64,000 bases of DNA. It comes from Caballeronia sp. SBC1 (GTDB lineage: Bacteria; Pseudomonadota; Gammaproteobacteria; Burkholderiales; Burkholderiaceae). The DNA is taken from contig NZ_CP049156.1 in NCBI RefSeq assembly GCF_011493005.1, forward strand, positions 1,798,001-1,862,000. Reading direction: 5' to 3'. The position numbers and the translations under genes are program-made. This document shows, one piece after another, positions 44,469-52,601 of the stretch. The notes under the pieces are model-generated. The model ran no database searches, had not been told where the DNA came from, and was given only the letters and a program-made list of their open reading frames with translations. The stretch's first letter is position 1. The number at the start of each line of letters is the position of its first letter.

Positions 44469-45758
44469 ATGACGCAAGATTATGGCGACTGGCCCCGGAA
44501 AATCGGGCGCCGCAGATTCTGCGCGGGCGTCGCTGCTGCAACGGCCACAGCGGTTGCGCCTTCGCTAAGCAGGGCAGCGCGTACGTCGGAAGACGCCGCG
44601 TTCTACGTGGCGGTGGGTGCAACGTTGACGGTGTACCGGCCGGACACGCAAGCGCAAACGTTGATACGCGACAGCGAGACTGTGTTGCCGGAGGCAATTC
44701 AATATGCGTGGGCGCATCCTGCGTTGCCATTGCTATACGTCGCATTCAGTAACCGCTATTCCACGAAGGCCGACAATCATCACGGCGTGTCCGTCCTGCG
44801 AATCGATCAGGCAACGGGCAGGCTATCGCCTTTCGGCGAACCGTTGATTCTGAAGAACCGGCCGGTGAATGTCACGCTCGACCCCAAAGGCCAATACCTG
44901 CTGGTCGCCTATAACGCCCCGAGTGACCTTACTGTGCATCGGCTTGCAGCAGATGGTGCCATGGGCGAAGCGGTGGCCCAGCAACACGCCGTAGACGCCG
45001 GCATTTATGCTCATCAGGTCCGTGTTGCGCCCGACGATTGCACCGTTGTCCTCCCCACACGCGGAAACGACGCAACCGCAAGCAAGCCCGAGGATCCCGG
45101 TGCACTGAAAGTATTCCGTCTCGAAGACGGGCAGCTCACAGGCGAGCAATCAGTTGCGCCTAACGGTGGTTTCGGCTTCGGCCCGCGTCATGTGGATTTT
45201 CATCCGGCGAAGCCGTGGATGTATGTATCCATGGAACGTGAAAACCAGTTGCAGATGTTCGATCTGAAAGCGGGACGGCTTGCACCACAGGCGCGTTTCA
45301 TCAAGACGACTCTCGCTCGTCCCAGCGACGTTCATCCGCAACAGCTCGCGGGTCCCATTCATATGTCGCGTGACGGGCGCTTGGTCTACGTCGCCAATCG
45401 TGCCGACGCCACCACGGACTTCGGTGGCAAGAAAGTATTCGCGGGAGGAGAAAACAGCATAGCGGTGTTCCGTATCGACCAGCAGACTGGCGAGCCGGTA
45501 CTGGTCCAGACAGCGGCCACGGACAGCTTTCATCCGCGCACGTTTTCCCTTCATCCAAATGGACGCATGCTCGTTTCCGCTGAGATCGAACCGCTCGATG
45601 TGCGTGACGGCAACACGGTGCGCACGGTCAACGCGGCGCTGAGCGTGTTTCAGATCGCCGCCGACGGTCGGCTTCGACGCGTGCGGAAATACGACGTTGA
45701 AACGGGCACCGACTGGATGTTCTGGTGCGGCATGGTGCCGTTACGCGCACGCGCGTGA
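44469..45758 (+). CDS. Exported lactonase-like beta-propeller protein
   Basis: A 429-residue protein of the 6-phosphogluconolactonase (YbhE-like) seven-bladed propeller family. A twin-arginine-like signal (KIGRRRFCAGVAAATA) precedes it, so it is probably folded before export to the periplasm. Propeller repeats appear as VTLDPKGQYLLVAYN, FHPAKPWMYVSMER and SRDGRLVYVANRAD. It would hydrolyse a sugar lactone outside the membrane before import. The ATG at 44469 is preceded by GCAGGAGAC; a longer frame from 44361 has no RBS or signal. It follows uxuA by 176 bases. Confidence 0.78.
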   Translation: MTQDYGDWPRKIGRRRFCAGVAAATATAVAPSLSRAARTSEDAAFYVAVGATLTVYRPDTQAQTLIRDSETVLPEAIQYAWAHPALPLLYVAFSNRYSTKADNHHGVSVLRIDQATGRLSPFGEPLILKNRPVNVTLDPKGQYLLVAYNAPSDLTVHRLAADGAMGEAVAQQHAVDAGIYAHQVRVAPDDCTVVLPTRGNDATASKPEDPGALKVFRLEDGQLTGEQSVAPNGGFGFGPRHVDFHPAKPWMYVSMERENQLQMFDLKAGRLAPQARFIKTTLARPSDVHPQQLAGPIHMSRDGRLVYVANRADATTDFGGKKVFAGGENSIAVFRIDQQTGEPVLVQTAATDSFHPRTFSLHPNGRMLVSAEIEPLDVRDGNTVRTVNAALSVFQIAADGRLRRVRKYDVETGTDWMFWCGMVPLRARA

Positions 45759-45819
45759 AGTCGGTCACTTTGAGTTTCGCGATCCGGGCTTCGGTGGCAA
45801 GAGAAGCATAGCCCGATAT

Positions 45820-45837
45820 CTTTTAACGCTTTTAACG
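45820..45837. repeat. Doubled 9-base sequence before the porin gene
   Basis: CTTTTAACG occurs twice in tandem about 100 bases before the porin start codon. It may be a promoter-proximal binding site or slippage. Confidence 0.5.
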
Positions 45838-45940
45838 ACTAACAAGACCCATCAATTTCCGGTCTCTGCATGAACGTTCCAGCGTTCGTGCAGGGCGAAG
45901 CTTTGGCCTTAACAACAACGACGAATCAGGAGATCCATCC

Positions 45941-47122
45941 ATGAAGAAAGTCCTTTTCAGTGCCGCCCTGTTCGGCACGCTCGCCAGTGCAGCGAATGCG
46001 CAAAGCAGCGTCACGCTTTACGGCATTATCGATGAAGGTATTAACTACAACAGCAACATGAACGGCGGTCGTTCGTATGCAATGCAAGGCGGCGTGAGTC
46101 AGGGAAGCCGCTGGGGTTTCAAGGGCGTTGAAGACCTGGGTGGCGGTCTGAATGCGATATTCACACTTGAAAACGGTTTCGACCCCAGCACCGGCAAATT
46201 CAGTCAGGGCGGCCTGGAATTCGGACGCCAGGCCTTTGTCGGATTGTCGAGTCAGTGGGGTACGGTTACAATCGGGCGGCAATATGACGTCAACGCAGAC
46301 TTCGTCGGACCGCTGGAAGCCGGGTCGCAATGGGCCGGGAACATTGGCGCTCATCCGGGTGACCTGGACAACCTGAACAACTCGGTTCGCACCAACAACG
46401 CCGTCAAACTAAAGAGCCTGTCATATGGCGGTTTCTCGTTTGGCGGCATGTACAGCCTCGGTGGCGTAGCCGGCGATGCCACCCGCAACCAGGCGTGGTC
46501 AGTCGGCATGGGTTACAACCGTGGGCCGCTGGTCCTCGGCGCCGGTTACATGAACGTGCGCAATTCGAACGTGAGCTTCTTCGGCAACGCCACTTCGGGC
46601 ACCCCTTCGGTTACCGCGGCCAACTCCGCATACCCCATTTATAGCGGCTTCCTGTCCGCACGCACTTACCAGGTCGCGAGCGTGGGCGGCGCTTATTCGT
46701 TCGGGGCATCGACTCTTGGTTTCACTTATTCGAATGTTGCGTTCAAGGATCTCGGCGATACCAGCAGCGGCCCGAACGCGTCCGGCTACACGGGCAGCGT
46801 GCATTTCAACAATGCGGAAGCGAACTTCAAGTATCAGATCACGCCTGCGCTGCTCGTGGGACTCGCTTACGACTATACGAAGAGCAGCAGCGTTTCATCG
46901 GCAACGGGAACCAACGGCGGCGCAACTTATCATCAGGGAATGGCCGGCCTGGATTATTTCCTTTCGAAGAGGACCGATGTGTACTTGCTGGGTATCTACC
47001 AGAAGGCATCGGGTACGGACTCGCTTGATCACGCAGCGGTGGCATCCATCAATAATCAGTCGTCGCCCTCAAGCAATGACCATCAGGCCGTCGTGCGAGT
47101 CGGCATTCGTCACAAGTTTTAA
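45941..47122 (+). CDS. Gram-negative porin (OmpC-like, Burkholderia type)
   Basis: A 393-residue outer-membrane porin. The signal peptide ends LASAANA-QSSVTLYGIIDEG, and the beta-strands have the usual alternating pattern with RWGFKGVEDLGGGLNAIF near residue 50. The chain ends VRVGIRHKF, with the terminal aromatic residue needed for outer-membrane insertion. It should form a trimeric, 16-stranded general porin. It may admit the sugar acids of the upstream cluster, though it has its own 182-base gap and probable promoter. Confidence 0.9.
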   Translation: MKKVLFSAALFGTLASAANAQSSVTLYGIIDEGINYNSNMNGGRSYAMQGGVSQGSRWGFKGVEDLGGGLNAIFTLENGFDPSTGKFSQGGLEFGRQAFVGLSSQWGTVTIGRQYDVNADFVGPLEAGSQWAGNIGAHPGDLDNLNNSVRTNNAVKLKSLSYGGFSFGGMYSLGGVAGDATRNQAWSVGMGYNRGPLVLGAGYMNVRNSNVSFFGNATSGTPSVTAANSAYPIYSGFLSARTYQVASVGGAYSFGASTLGFTYSNVAFKDLGDTSSGPNASGYTGSVHFNNAEANFKYQITPALLVGLAYDYTKSSSVSSATGTNGGATYHQGMAGLDYFLSKRTDVYLLGIYQKASGTDSLDHAAVASINNQSSPSSNDHQAVVRVGIRHKF

Positions 47123-47748
47123 TGAAATAAAGACGGCGTGCGGCCTGAAATGAATGCGCGTTGTTCGCAACCATTCCGCGGTCCTACGCGAAGACGCAAG
47201 CCCGGTAGTCCATGGTGTTACCCCGCAGTGCAACAGCGAATCATGGGGCGTCGGGCGTCTATCAAGGCTGGGGGATCGAGGTGGACAAGGGCACGCATCG
47301 GGTAGCAATATCCCCTCGTTAAAGCGGGCTGCGGTAAAGCATGCCACTACCGCGCGTCCTGTTCGTGTTCGCGAAGCTGACGTTCAACTCAGATCGTTAA
47401 ACAAGCATATTTCCTGCGTGTTAGAAAAACCGACTGAGAACGCAAGCGCCCGGGTTATCACGCCAGGCGTCCGGGAAAACCTTTGCAGAAACCGGTTGAT
47501 TGACCGGCGTTACGAACTATATTTAAGAGAATAAAAAACACGGTCATGCGGGCGATAGGTTTAATAGAGGTCTGACTATCGGCCCAACGCACACCGGAGA
47601 GACGAGCGAACAGCCAGGCCATGGCGACAATTGATTGATCGCCGCGTCTGCTCGTTCGCTAAAGGCGGTTCCCCGCCACGGCCGGCAACCGACACGTTGC
47701 AATCCGCGGGGACGTCGCTAATTCGCCAGCAGGCGAGGAGGTTCCACC
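47123..47748. other. Upstream region of the hydrogenase operon
   Basis: No protein-coding gene is recognisable in these 626 bases. An AT-rich patch around 47515-47545 is the best candidate for a promoter. I searched for a sigma-54 element with the GG-N10-GC spacing and found none convincing. GAGGAGG at 47735-47741 is a strong RBS for hhyS. Confidence 0.5.
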
Positions 47749-48807
47749 ATGGATCCGGCAAGCGCCATTCCGTATGGCCGCAAAACTCAACACGCCCCTG
47801 CACTGAGTGAAGTACATATCCTGTGGATCACCGCGGGCCTCGGTTGCGACGGCGATTCCGTATCGATCACCGCCGCCACGCAGCCTAGCATTGAAGACGT
47901 GCTGCTCGGCGCCATCCCCGGACTACCGAAGGTTCATCTGCACAATCCGGTGTTGGCTTATGAAAACGGCGCGGAGTTCATGGCGCCGTTTCATGCTGCA
48001 GCGCGGGGTGAGATGGACAATTTCGTGCTGGTCATGGAAGGCTCGATCCCGAACGAGAAGATCAATCGAGAGGGGTACTGGGCTGCCATGGGAACGGACC
48101 CCGACACGCATGAACCGATCACGATTCCGCAATGGCTCGATCGCCTGGCGCCTAAAGCGCTGGCCGTGGTCGGTGCGGGCACGTGCGCGACCTACGGTGG
48201 CATTCATGCGATGGAAGGCAATCCCACGGGCTGCATGGGCCTTGCGGACTATCTTGGCTGGGACTGGAAATCGAAAGCGGGCCTGCCTATTGTGAACGTC
48301 CCGGGTTGTCCGGTTCAGCCGGACAACTTCATGGAGACGCTGCTATACCTGCTGTATCAACTGGCGGGCCTCGCGCCCATGATTCCGCTGGACGCGGCTC
48401 TTCGTCCCAAGTGGCTGTTCCAGCGCACCGTGCACGATGGATGCGACCGCGCGGGTTCCTACGAACAGGCGCTGTTCGCGAAGGAATACGGGAGTCCGAA
48501 CTGTATTGTCAAGCTCGGATGCTGGGGGCCGGTGGTCAACTGCAACGTTCCCAAACGCGGCTGGATCAACGGCGTGGGCGGGTGTCCTAACGTGGGCGGA
48601 ATCTGTATCGGCTGCACGATGCCCGGGTTCCCTGACAAGTTCATGCCGTTCATGGACGAGCCTCCGGGTGCGGTCCTTTCGTCGAATCTCATCAAGTCTT
48701 ACGGCGGACTTATCCGCAGCCTGCGCAAGCTGACCAATTCGACCGTCAACGAGGAACCGAAATGGCGGCATAACCGTCCCACGCTGACGACTGGTTACCG
48801 TCCCTGA
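47749..48807 (+). CDS. hhyS: Group 1h [NiFe]-hydrogenase small subunit
   Basis: A 352-residue small subunit. The proximal cluster motif reads GLGCDGDSVS, so Asp36 replaces the second cysteine of the usual CxxC. This Asp-ligated proximal [4Fe-4S] is known from the actinobacterial-type hydrogenase of Ralstonia eutropha and marks group 1h. Further ligands appear in GTCATYGG, NVPGCPVQPDN, LGCWGPVVNC and GGICIGCTMPGFPD. There is no twin-arginine signal, so the enzyme stays on the cytoplasmic side. The enzyme would oxidise H2 at very low concentrations in the presence of O2. A strong RBS precedes the ATG. Confidence 0.93.
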   Translation: MDPASAIPYGRKTQHAPALSEVHILWITAGLGCDGDSVSITAATQPSIEDVLLGAIPGLPKVHLHNPVLAYENGAEFMAPFHAAARGEMDNFVLVMEGSIPNEKINREGYWAAMGTDPDTHEPITIPQWLDRLAPKALAVVGAGTCATYGGIHAMEGNPTGCMGLADYLGWDWKSKAGLPIVNVPGCPVQPDNFMETLLYLLYQLAGLAPMIPLDAALRPKWLFQRTVHDGCDRAGSYEQALFAKEYGSPNCIVKLGCWGPVVNCNVPKRGWINGVGGCPNVGGICIGCTMPGFPDKFMPFMDEPPGAVLSSNLIKSYGGLIRSLRKLTNSTVNEEPKWRHNRPTLTTGYRP

Positions 48808-48897
48808 ACTGTTTGTTGCGCGGAGCATATGCGGATACCGCCGCTGATCAACATCACGGCGGTCGCGGAGAGAGGCAGAAGTATCCAGGAGGGGGTC

Positions 48898-50724
48898 ATG
48901 GCGGACATTGCGGCACCTGAACTGAAGTCGGGCACGGCGTCACAGCCTGGCAAACTGGTCGAGATGAACTGGGACCCGATTACGCGGATCGTTGGCAGTC
49001 TCGGCATTTATACGAAGATCGATTTCGAGCAGCGCAAGGTCGCCGAGTGCTACAGCACGTCGTCGATTTTTCGCGGCTACAGCATCTTCATGAAAGGCAA
49101 AGACCCACGCGACGCGCACTTCATTACCAGCCGGATCTGCGGCATCTGCGGCGACAACCACGCGACCTGCTCGGTGTATGCGCAGAACATGGCGTACGGC
49201 GTGAAGCCGCCGAACATCGCGGAATGGATCGTCAATCTTGGCGAAGCGGCCGAGTACATGTTCGATCACAACATCTTCCAGGACAATCTGGTCGGCGTGG
49301 ATTTCTGCGAGCAGATGGTCAAGGAAACCAACCCCGGCGTATGGGAGAAAGCGCAGAAAGCCGCCTCGCCGCACGCGGAGATTCACGGCTACAAGACTAT
49401 CGCGGACATCATGACCGCGCTGAATCCGTTCACCGGCGAGTTCTATCGCGAGACGCTCCATGTGAGCCGTTATACGCGCGAGATGTTCTGCCTGATGGAA
49501 GGCCGTCACGTGCATCCGTCAACGCTGTATCCGGGTGGAGTGGGGACAGTGCCGACCGTGCAGCTGTTCACCGACTACATCACCCGTTTGATGAAGTATG
49601 TGGAGTTCATGAAGAAGGTCGTGCCGCTGCATGACGACCTGTTCGATTTCTTTTATGAAGCGCTGCCGGGTTATGAGGAAGTCGGCCGTCGCAGGATTCT
49701 GCTGGGGTGCTGGGGCTCGTTCCAGGACCCGGACGTATGCGACTACAACTACAAGACCATGACCGACTGGGGCCGCAGCATGTTCGTCACGCCCGGCGTG
49801 GTGGTGGACGGCGAACTGGTCACCACGGATCTGGTCGAGATCAACCTGAACATCCGCATTTTGCTCGGCAGTTCGTTCTACGATGACTGGGATCATGAAC
49901 AGACCTTTGTCCGGCAAGACCCTCTGGGAAATTCGATCGATCGCAAGCATCCGTGGAACCAGACCACCTTGCCACGGCCGCAGAAACGCAAGTTCGACGG
50001 CAACTACACGTGGGTCATGTCTCCGCGCTGGTACGACAAGCGCACGGGCGATTACCTCGCGCTGGATACCGGCGGTGGACCGATTGCACGGTTGTGGACG
50101 ACAGCGCTCGCGGGCCTGGTGGATATCGGCTATGTGAAGTCCACTGGTCACAGCGTGAAGATCTATTTGCCGAAGACGGCGCTTAAACCCGAAGTCGAGT
50201 TCGAATGGAAGATCCCGAAGTGGAGCAACGCGATTGAACGTGATCGTGCGCGCACCTATTTTCAGGCCTATTCGGCCGCGTGTGCGCTGCATTTCGCGGA
50301 GAAGGCGCTGGCCGAATTGCATGCGGGCCATACCCGCACATTCACGCCGTTCCAGGTACCCGATGAAGCTATCGGCTGCGGTTTTCATGAAGCGGTGCGC
50401 GGGGTGTTGTCGCATCACCTGGTGATCAAGGGCGGCAAGATAGCGAACTACCACCCGTATCCGCCAACCCCGTGGAATGCGAATCCGCGCGATATCTACG
50501 GCACGCCCGGACCGTATGAAGACGCGGTGCAAAATACGCCCATCTTCGAAGAGAACGGGCCGGACAAGTTCAAGGGTATCGACATCATGCGGGCGGTGCG
50601 CAGCTTCGATCCGTGCCTGCCGTGCGGTGTCCATATGTATGTCGGGGATGGCAAGACCGTCGATGTCGCGCACTCGCCGACCTTCGGCGTTCCGCCGGGC
50701 ATGAAGCCGGGAGGGCACTCATGA
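48898..50724 (+). CDS. hhyL: Group 1h [NiFe]-hydrogenase large subunit
   Basis: A 608-residue catalytic subunit. The first nickel-binding pair is in RICGICGDNHATCS (about residue 79), the second in FDPCLPCGVHMY near the C-terminus (about residue 573). About 30 residues follow this motif. AGGAGGGGG precedes the ATG at 48898, which I choose; an ATG at 48829 is in frame. The Ni-Fe(CN)2CO site is assembled by the hyp genes downstream, and the protease at 53995 probably trims the tail. It pairs with hhyS 91 bases upstream. Confidence 0.93.
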   Translation: MADIAAPELKSGTASQPGKLVEMNWDPITRIVGSLGIYTKIDFEQRKVAECYSTSSIFRGYSIFMKGKDPRDAHFITSRICGICGDNHATCSVYAQNMAYGVKPPNIAEWIVNLGEAAEYMFDHNIFQDNLVGVDFCEQMVKETNPGVWEKAQKAASPHAEIHGYKTIADIMTALNPFTGEFYRETLHVSRYTREMFCLMEGRHVHPSTLYPGGVGTVPTVQLFTDYITRLMKYVEFMKKVVPLHDDLFDFFYEALPGYEEVGRRRILLGCWGSFQDPDVCDYNYKTMTDWGRSMFVTPGVVVDGELVTTDLVEINLNIRILLGSSFYDDWDHEQTFVRQDPLGNSIDRKHPWNQTTLPRPQKRKFDGNYTWVMSPRWYDKRTGDYLALDTGGGPIARLWTTALAGLVDIGYVKSTGHSVKIYLPKTALKPEVEFEWKIPKWSNAIERDRARTYFQAYSAACALHFAEKALAELHAGHTRTFTPFQVPDEAIGCGFHEAVRGVLSHHLVIKGGKIANYHPYPPTPWNANPRDIYGTPGPYEDAVQNTPIFEENGPDKFKGIDIMRAVRSFDPCLPCGVHMYVGDGKTVDVAHSPTFGVPPGMKPGGHS

Positions 50725-51260
50725 GCGACGCGCGCGTGCTTGAGGAACAACAACGGCGCATCGACGAATTGATTGCAGCACTGGCGGCACTGGACGACAC
50801 GCATGCGCGCGATATTGCGCAGGCATTGTTGCAGGTGGTGCTCGATCTGCATGCAAGCGGCCTTGCCCGGCTGGCGGAGATCGTGACCGAGGCGGATGGC
50901 GCTGATGGTCCGATCGTCGCCCGGCTGATGCAGGACAAACAGGTCAGCGCATTGTTGTTGCTGCATGGGTTGCATCCGCAGGACCTGGCTAGCCGCGTCG
51001 CGCATGCGGTCGAGGGACTGCGGGCGCCGCTTGGTGCGCAAGGCGTGAGGATCGAACTGGTCGATGCAGGGGAGGACCTGGTACGCGTTCGTCTGGCGGG
51101 CGTGCTGACTGGCAAGCACGTTACGCCTGCCGATGTGCAGAACGATATCGAGCGGGCGATTTTTGAACAGGCGCCGGACGTGGCGCGCATTGAAATAGAC
51201 GGGATGCCGGACGTCAATGTCCATGAGCTGCGGTTTGTCGCAACGCTGCCAACATCATGA
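50721..51260 (+). CDS. NifU-like hydrogenase-associated protein without cysteines
   Basis: A 179-residue protein. Its second half (about 80-165) resembles the NifU/Nfu C-terminal scaffold domain as found in hydrogenase operons of actinobacteria. The lead LLLLHGLHPQDLASRVAHAV is visible, then VRIELVDAGEDLVRVRLAG. Where Nfu proteins carry the cluster-binding CxxC, this sequence reads VLTGKHVTPADV. The whole chain has no cysteine at all. It therefore cannot bind an iron-sulfur cluster in the usual way and may serve as a structural or targeting factor. It overlaps the hhyL stop by four bases (ATGA), suggesting fixed stoichiometry with the large subunit. Confidence 0.78.
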   Translation: MSDARVLEEQQRRIDELIAALAALDDTHARDIAQALLQVVLDLHASGLARLAEIVTEADGADGPIVARLMQDKQVSALLLLHGLHPQDLASRVAHAVEGLRAPLGAQGVRIELVDAGEDLVRVRLAGVLTGKHVTPADVQNDIERAIFEQAPDVARIEIDGMPDVNVHELRFVATLPTS

Positions 51261-51913
51261 ATGCACGCGGGGGGGAGCAACCCGGGCAAACCGGGCAACG
51301 TGGCTGGGTAGCTGCGCTGCGCGCGTTCGCCCGGCCGCCGGTGGCCGCGCTATGTGAACTGTGCGGCGAACCGCTCGACGGCACTCATCCTCATCTGCTC
51401 GAACTGGAACAACACGCGTTGCGGTGCTGCTGCCGCGCGTGCGCGTTGCTGTTCGGGAGCCAGCAAAACGCGCGCTACAAGCGGGTGTCGGAAAACGTTC
51501 GCTGGCTCAGCGAATTTCATTTGAGCGACGACCAATGGGACGCATTGGCGATCCCGATCGGCATTGCATTTTTCTATAAGGACTCGGCGGCGCAACGCGT
51601 GATCGCGATGTATCCGGGTGCTGCCGGCGCGATGCAGTCGTCGCTTGATCTGAGTGCGTGGGACCGTCTGGTTGCCGACAACCCCATCCTCGATACCCTC
51701 GAACCCGATGTCGAGGCGCTATTGGTGAATCGCGTGGAAGGCGCGCGCGAGCATTATCGCGTGCCTATCGACCAGTGTTACGCATTGACCGGCGTGATCC
51801 GGGCGCGCTGGCGCGGATTGTCGGGTGGTGTGGATGCATGGCGCGCGATTCACGCTTGTTTTGCGGCGCTGAAAGCGGGCGAGCGTTTGCCCGAGGGAGT
51901 GCCGAATGCCTGA
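51257..51913 (+). CDS. DUF5947-like hydrogenase-associated protein
   Basis: A 218-residue protein with an N-terminal zinc-ribbon-like pair: CELCG (C33, C36) and CCCRAC (C57-C62), which leads into ALLFGS. A following domain contains GIAFFYKDSAAQRVIAMYPG. This matches the DUF5947 type, which I recall from group 1h hydrogenase clusters. Function unknown. The four conserved cysteines may hold zinc or an iron-sulfur cluster and so could support maturation or electron transfer. It overlaps both neighbours, by four bases on the left and eight on the right. Confidence 0.72.
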   Translation: MNARGGEQPGQTGQRGWVAALRAFARPPVAALCELCGEPLDGTHPHLLELEQHALRCCCRACALLFGSQQNARYKRVSENVRWLSEFHLSDDQWDALAIPIGIAFFYKDSAAQRVIAMYPGAAGAMQSSLDLSAWDRLVADNPILDTLEPDVEALLVNRVEGAREHYRVPIDQCYALTGVIRARWRGLSGGVDAWRAIHACFAALKAGERLPEGVPNA

Positions 51914-52601
51914 TCTTGACTTCGTCGTCGAGGGTGCGGAAGTTGCGCTGAATTCGGTTTCGCCGTTGCTGTTGTTCAAGCTGCGCGTGAGTAATAAGGG
52001 CGCGTCGAACGGGTTGAGTGCTAGAGAGGAAATCGCGAGCCTTGCGCTGCATTGCCAGATCCAGATAGAAGCGACCCGGCGAACTTACGATCCGCTCGAT
52101 CAGGCGCGGCTTAGCGAATTGTTCGGCGTACCGCAGCGCTGGTCGCAGACGTTGCGAACCCTGTTGTGGACGCACGCAAGTGCTGCTGTTCCTTCGTTCA
52201 CTGAAACCTGCACGGTCGATCTTCCGGTGCCGTGCACGTTCGACTTCAATGTGGCAGCCGCAAAGTATTTCGAGGCGCTGGCAAACGCAGAGGGAGAGAT
52301 TCCCTTGATGCTGCAATTCAGCGGCACGATTTTTTATCGCGAGAGCGACGGCACGTTGCAAGTCGCGCGCGTTCCGTGGCACAAGGAGGCCGCGTTCCGC
52401 CTGCCGGTTGCAACCTGGCGCGCGATGCGGGACTACTACTACCCGAACACTTCATGGATGTGCGTGCAGCGCGACGTGTTCGAGCGGCTGGAGCGTTATC
52501 GGATCGAGCGAGGTTTGACCGGCTGGGACCAAGCACTCACGTCCTTGCTGGACGAGACACGCAGCGAACAGGCGTGGCCCGCGCAGGGAGGCTTGAAATG
52601 A
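51906..52601 (+). CDS. DUF6084-like hydrogenase-associated protein
   Basis: A 231-residue protein of the DUF6084 type. It begins PDLDFVVEGAEVALNSVSPL with a beta-rich domain, contains LMLQFSGTIFYRES and ends with a helical segment including YYYPNTSWMCVQRDVFERLE. There is no signal peptide or membrane helix. The family is found with high-affinity hydrogenases, as I recall, and its role is unknown; an assembly or docking function is plausible. Translation is coupled to the neighbours by overlapping start and stop codons. Confidence 0.7.
   Translation: MPDLDFVVEGAEVALNSVSPLLLFKLRVSNKGASNGLSAREEIASLALHCQIQIEATRRTYDPLDQARLSELFGVPQRWSQTLRTLLWTHASAAVPSFTETCTVDLPVPCTFDFNVAAAKYFEALANAEGEIPLMLQFSGTIFYRESDGTLQVARVPWHKEAAFRLPVATWRAMRDYYYPNTSWMCVQRDVFERLERYRIERGLTGWDQALTSLLDETRSEQAWPAQGGLK

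Noticed and set aside
47154..47534. A 126-codon plus-strand frame between the porin and hydrogenase genes
   Set aside because: It has no domain, no RBS and a mixed composition; it is more likely part of the regulatory region.
47580..47748. A possible sigma-54 promoter before hhyS (GGC and TTGCA elements near 47690)
   Set aside because: The spacing between GG and GC is 13 bases, not the required 10.
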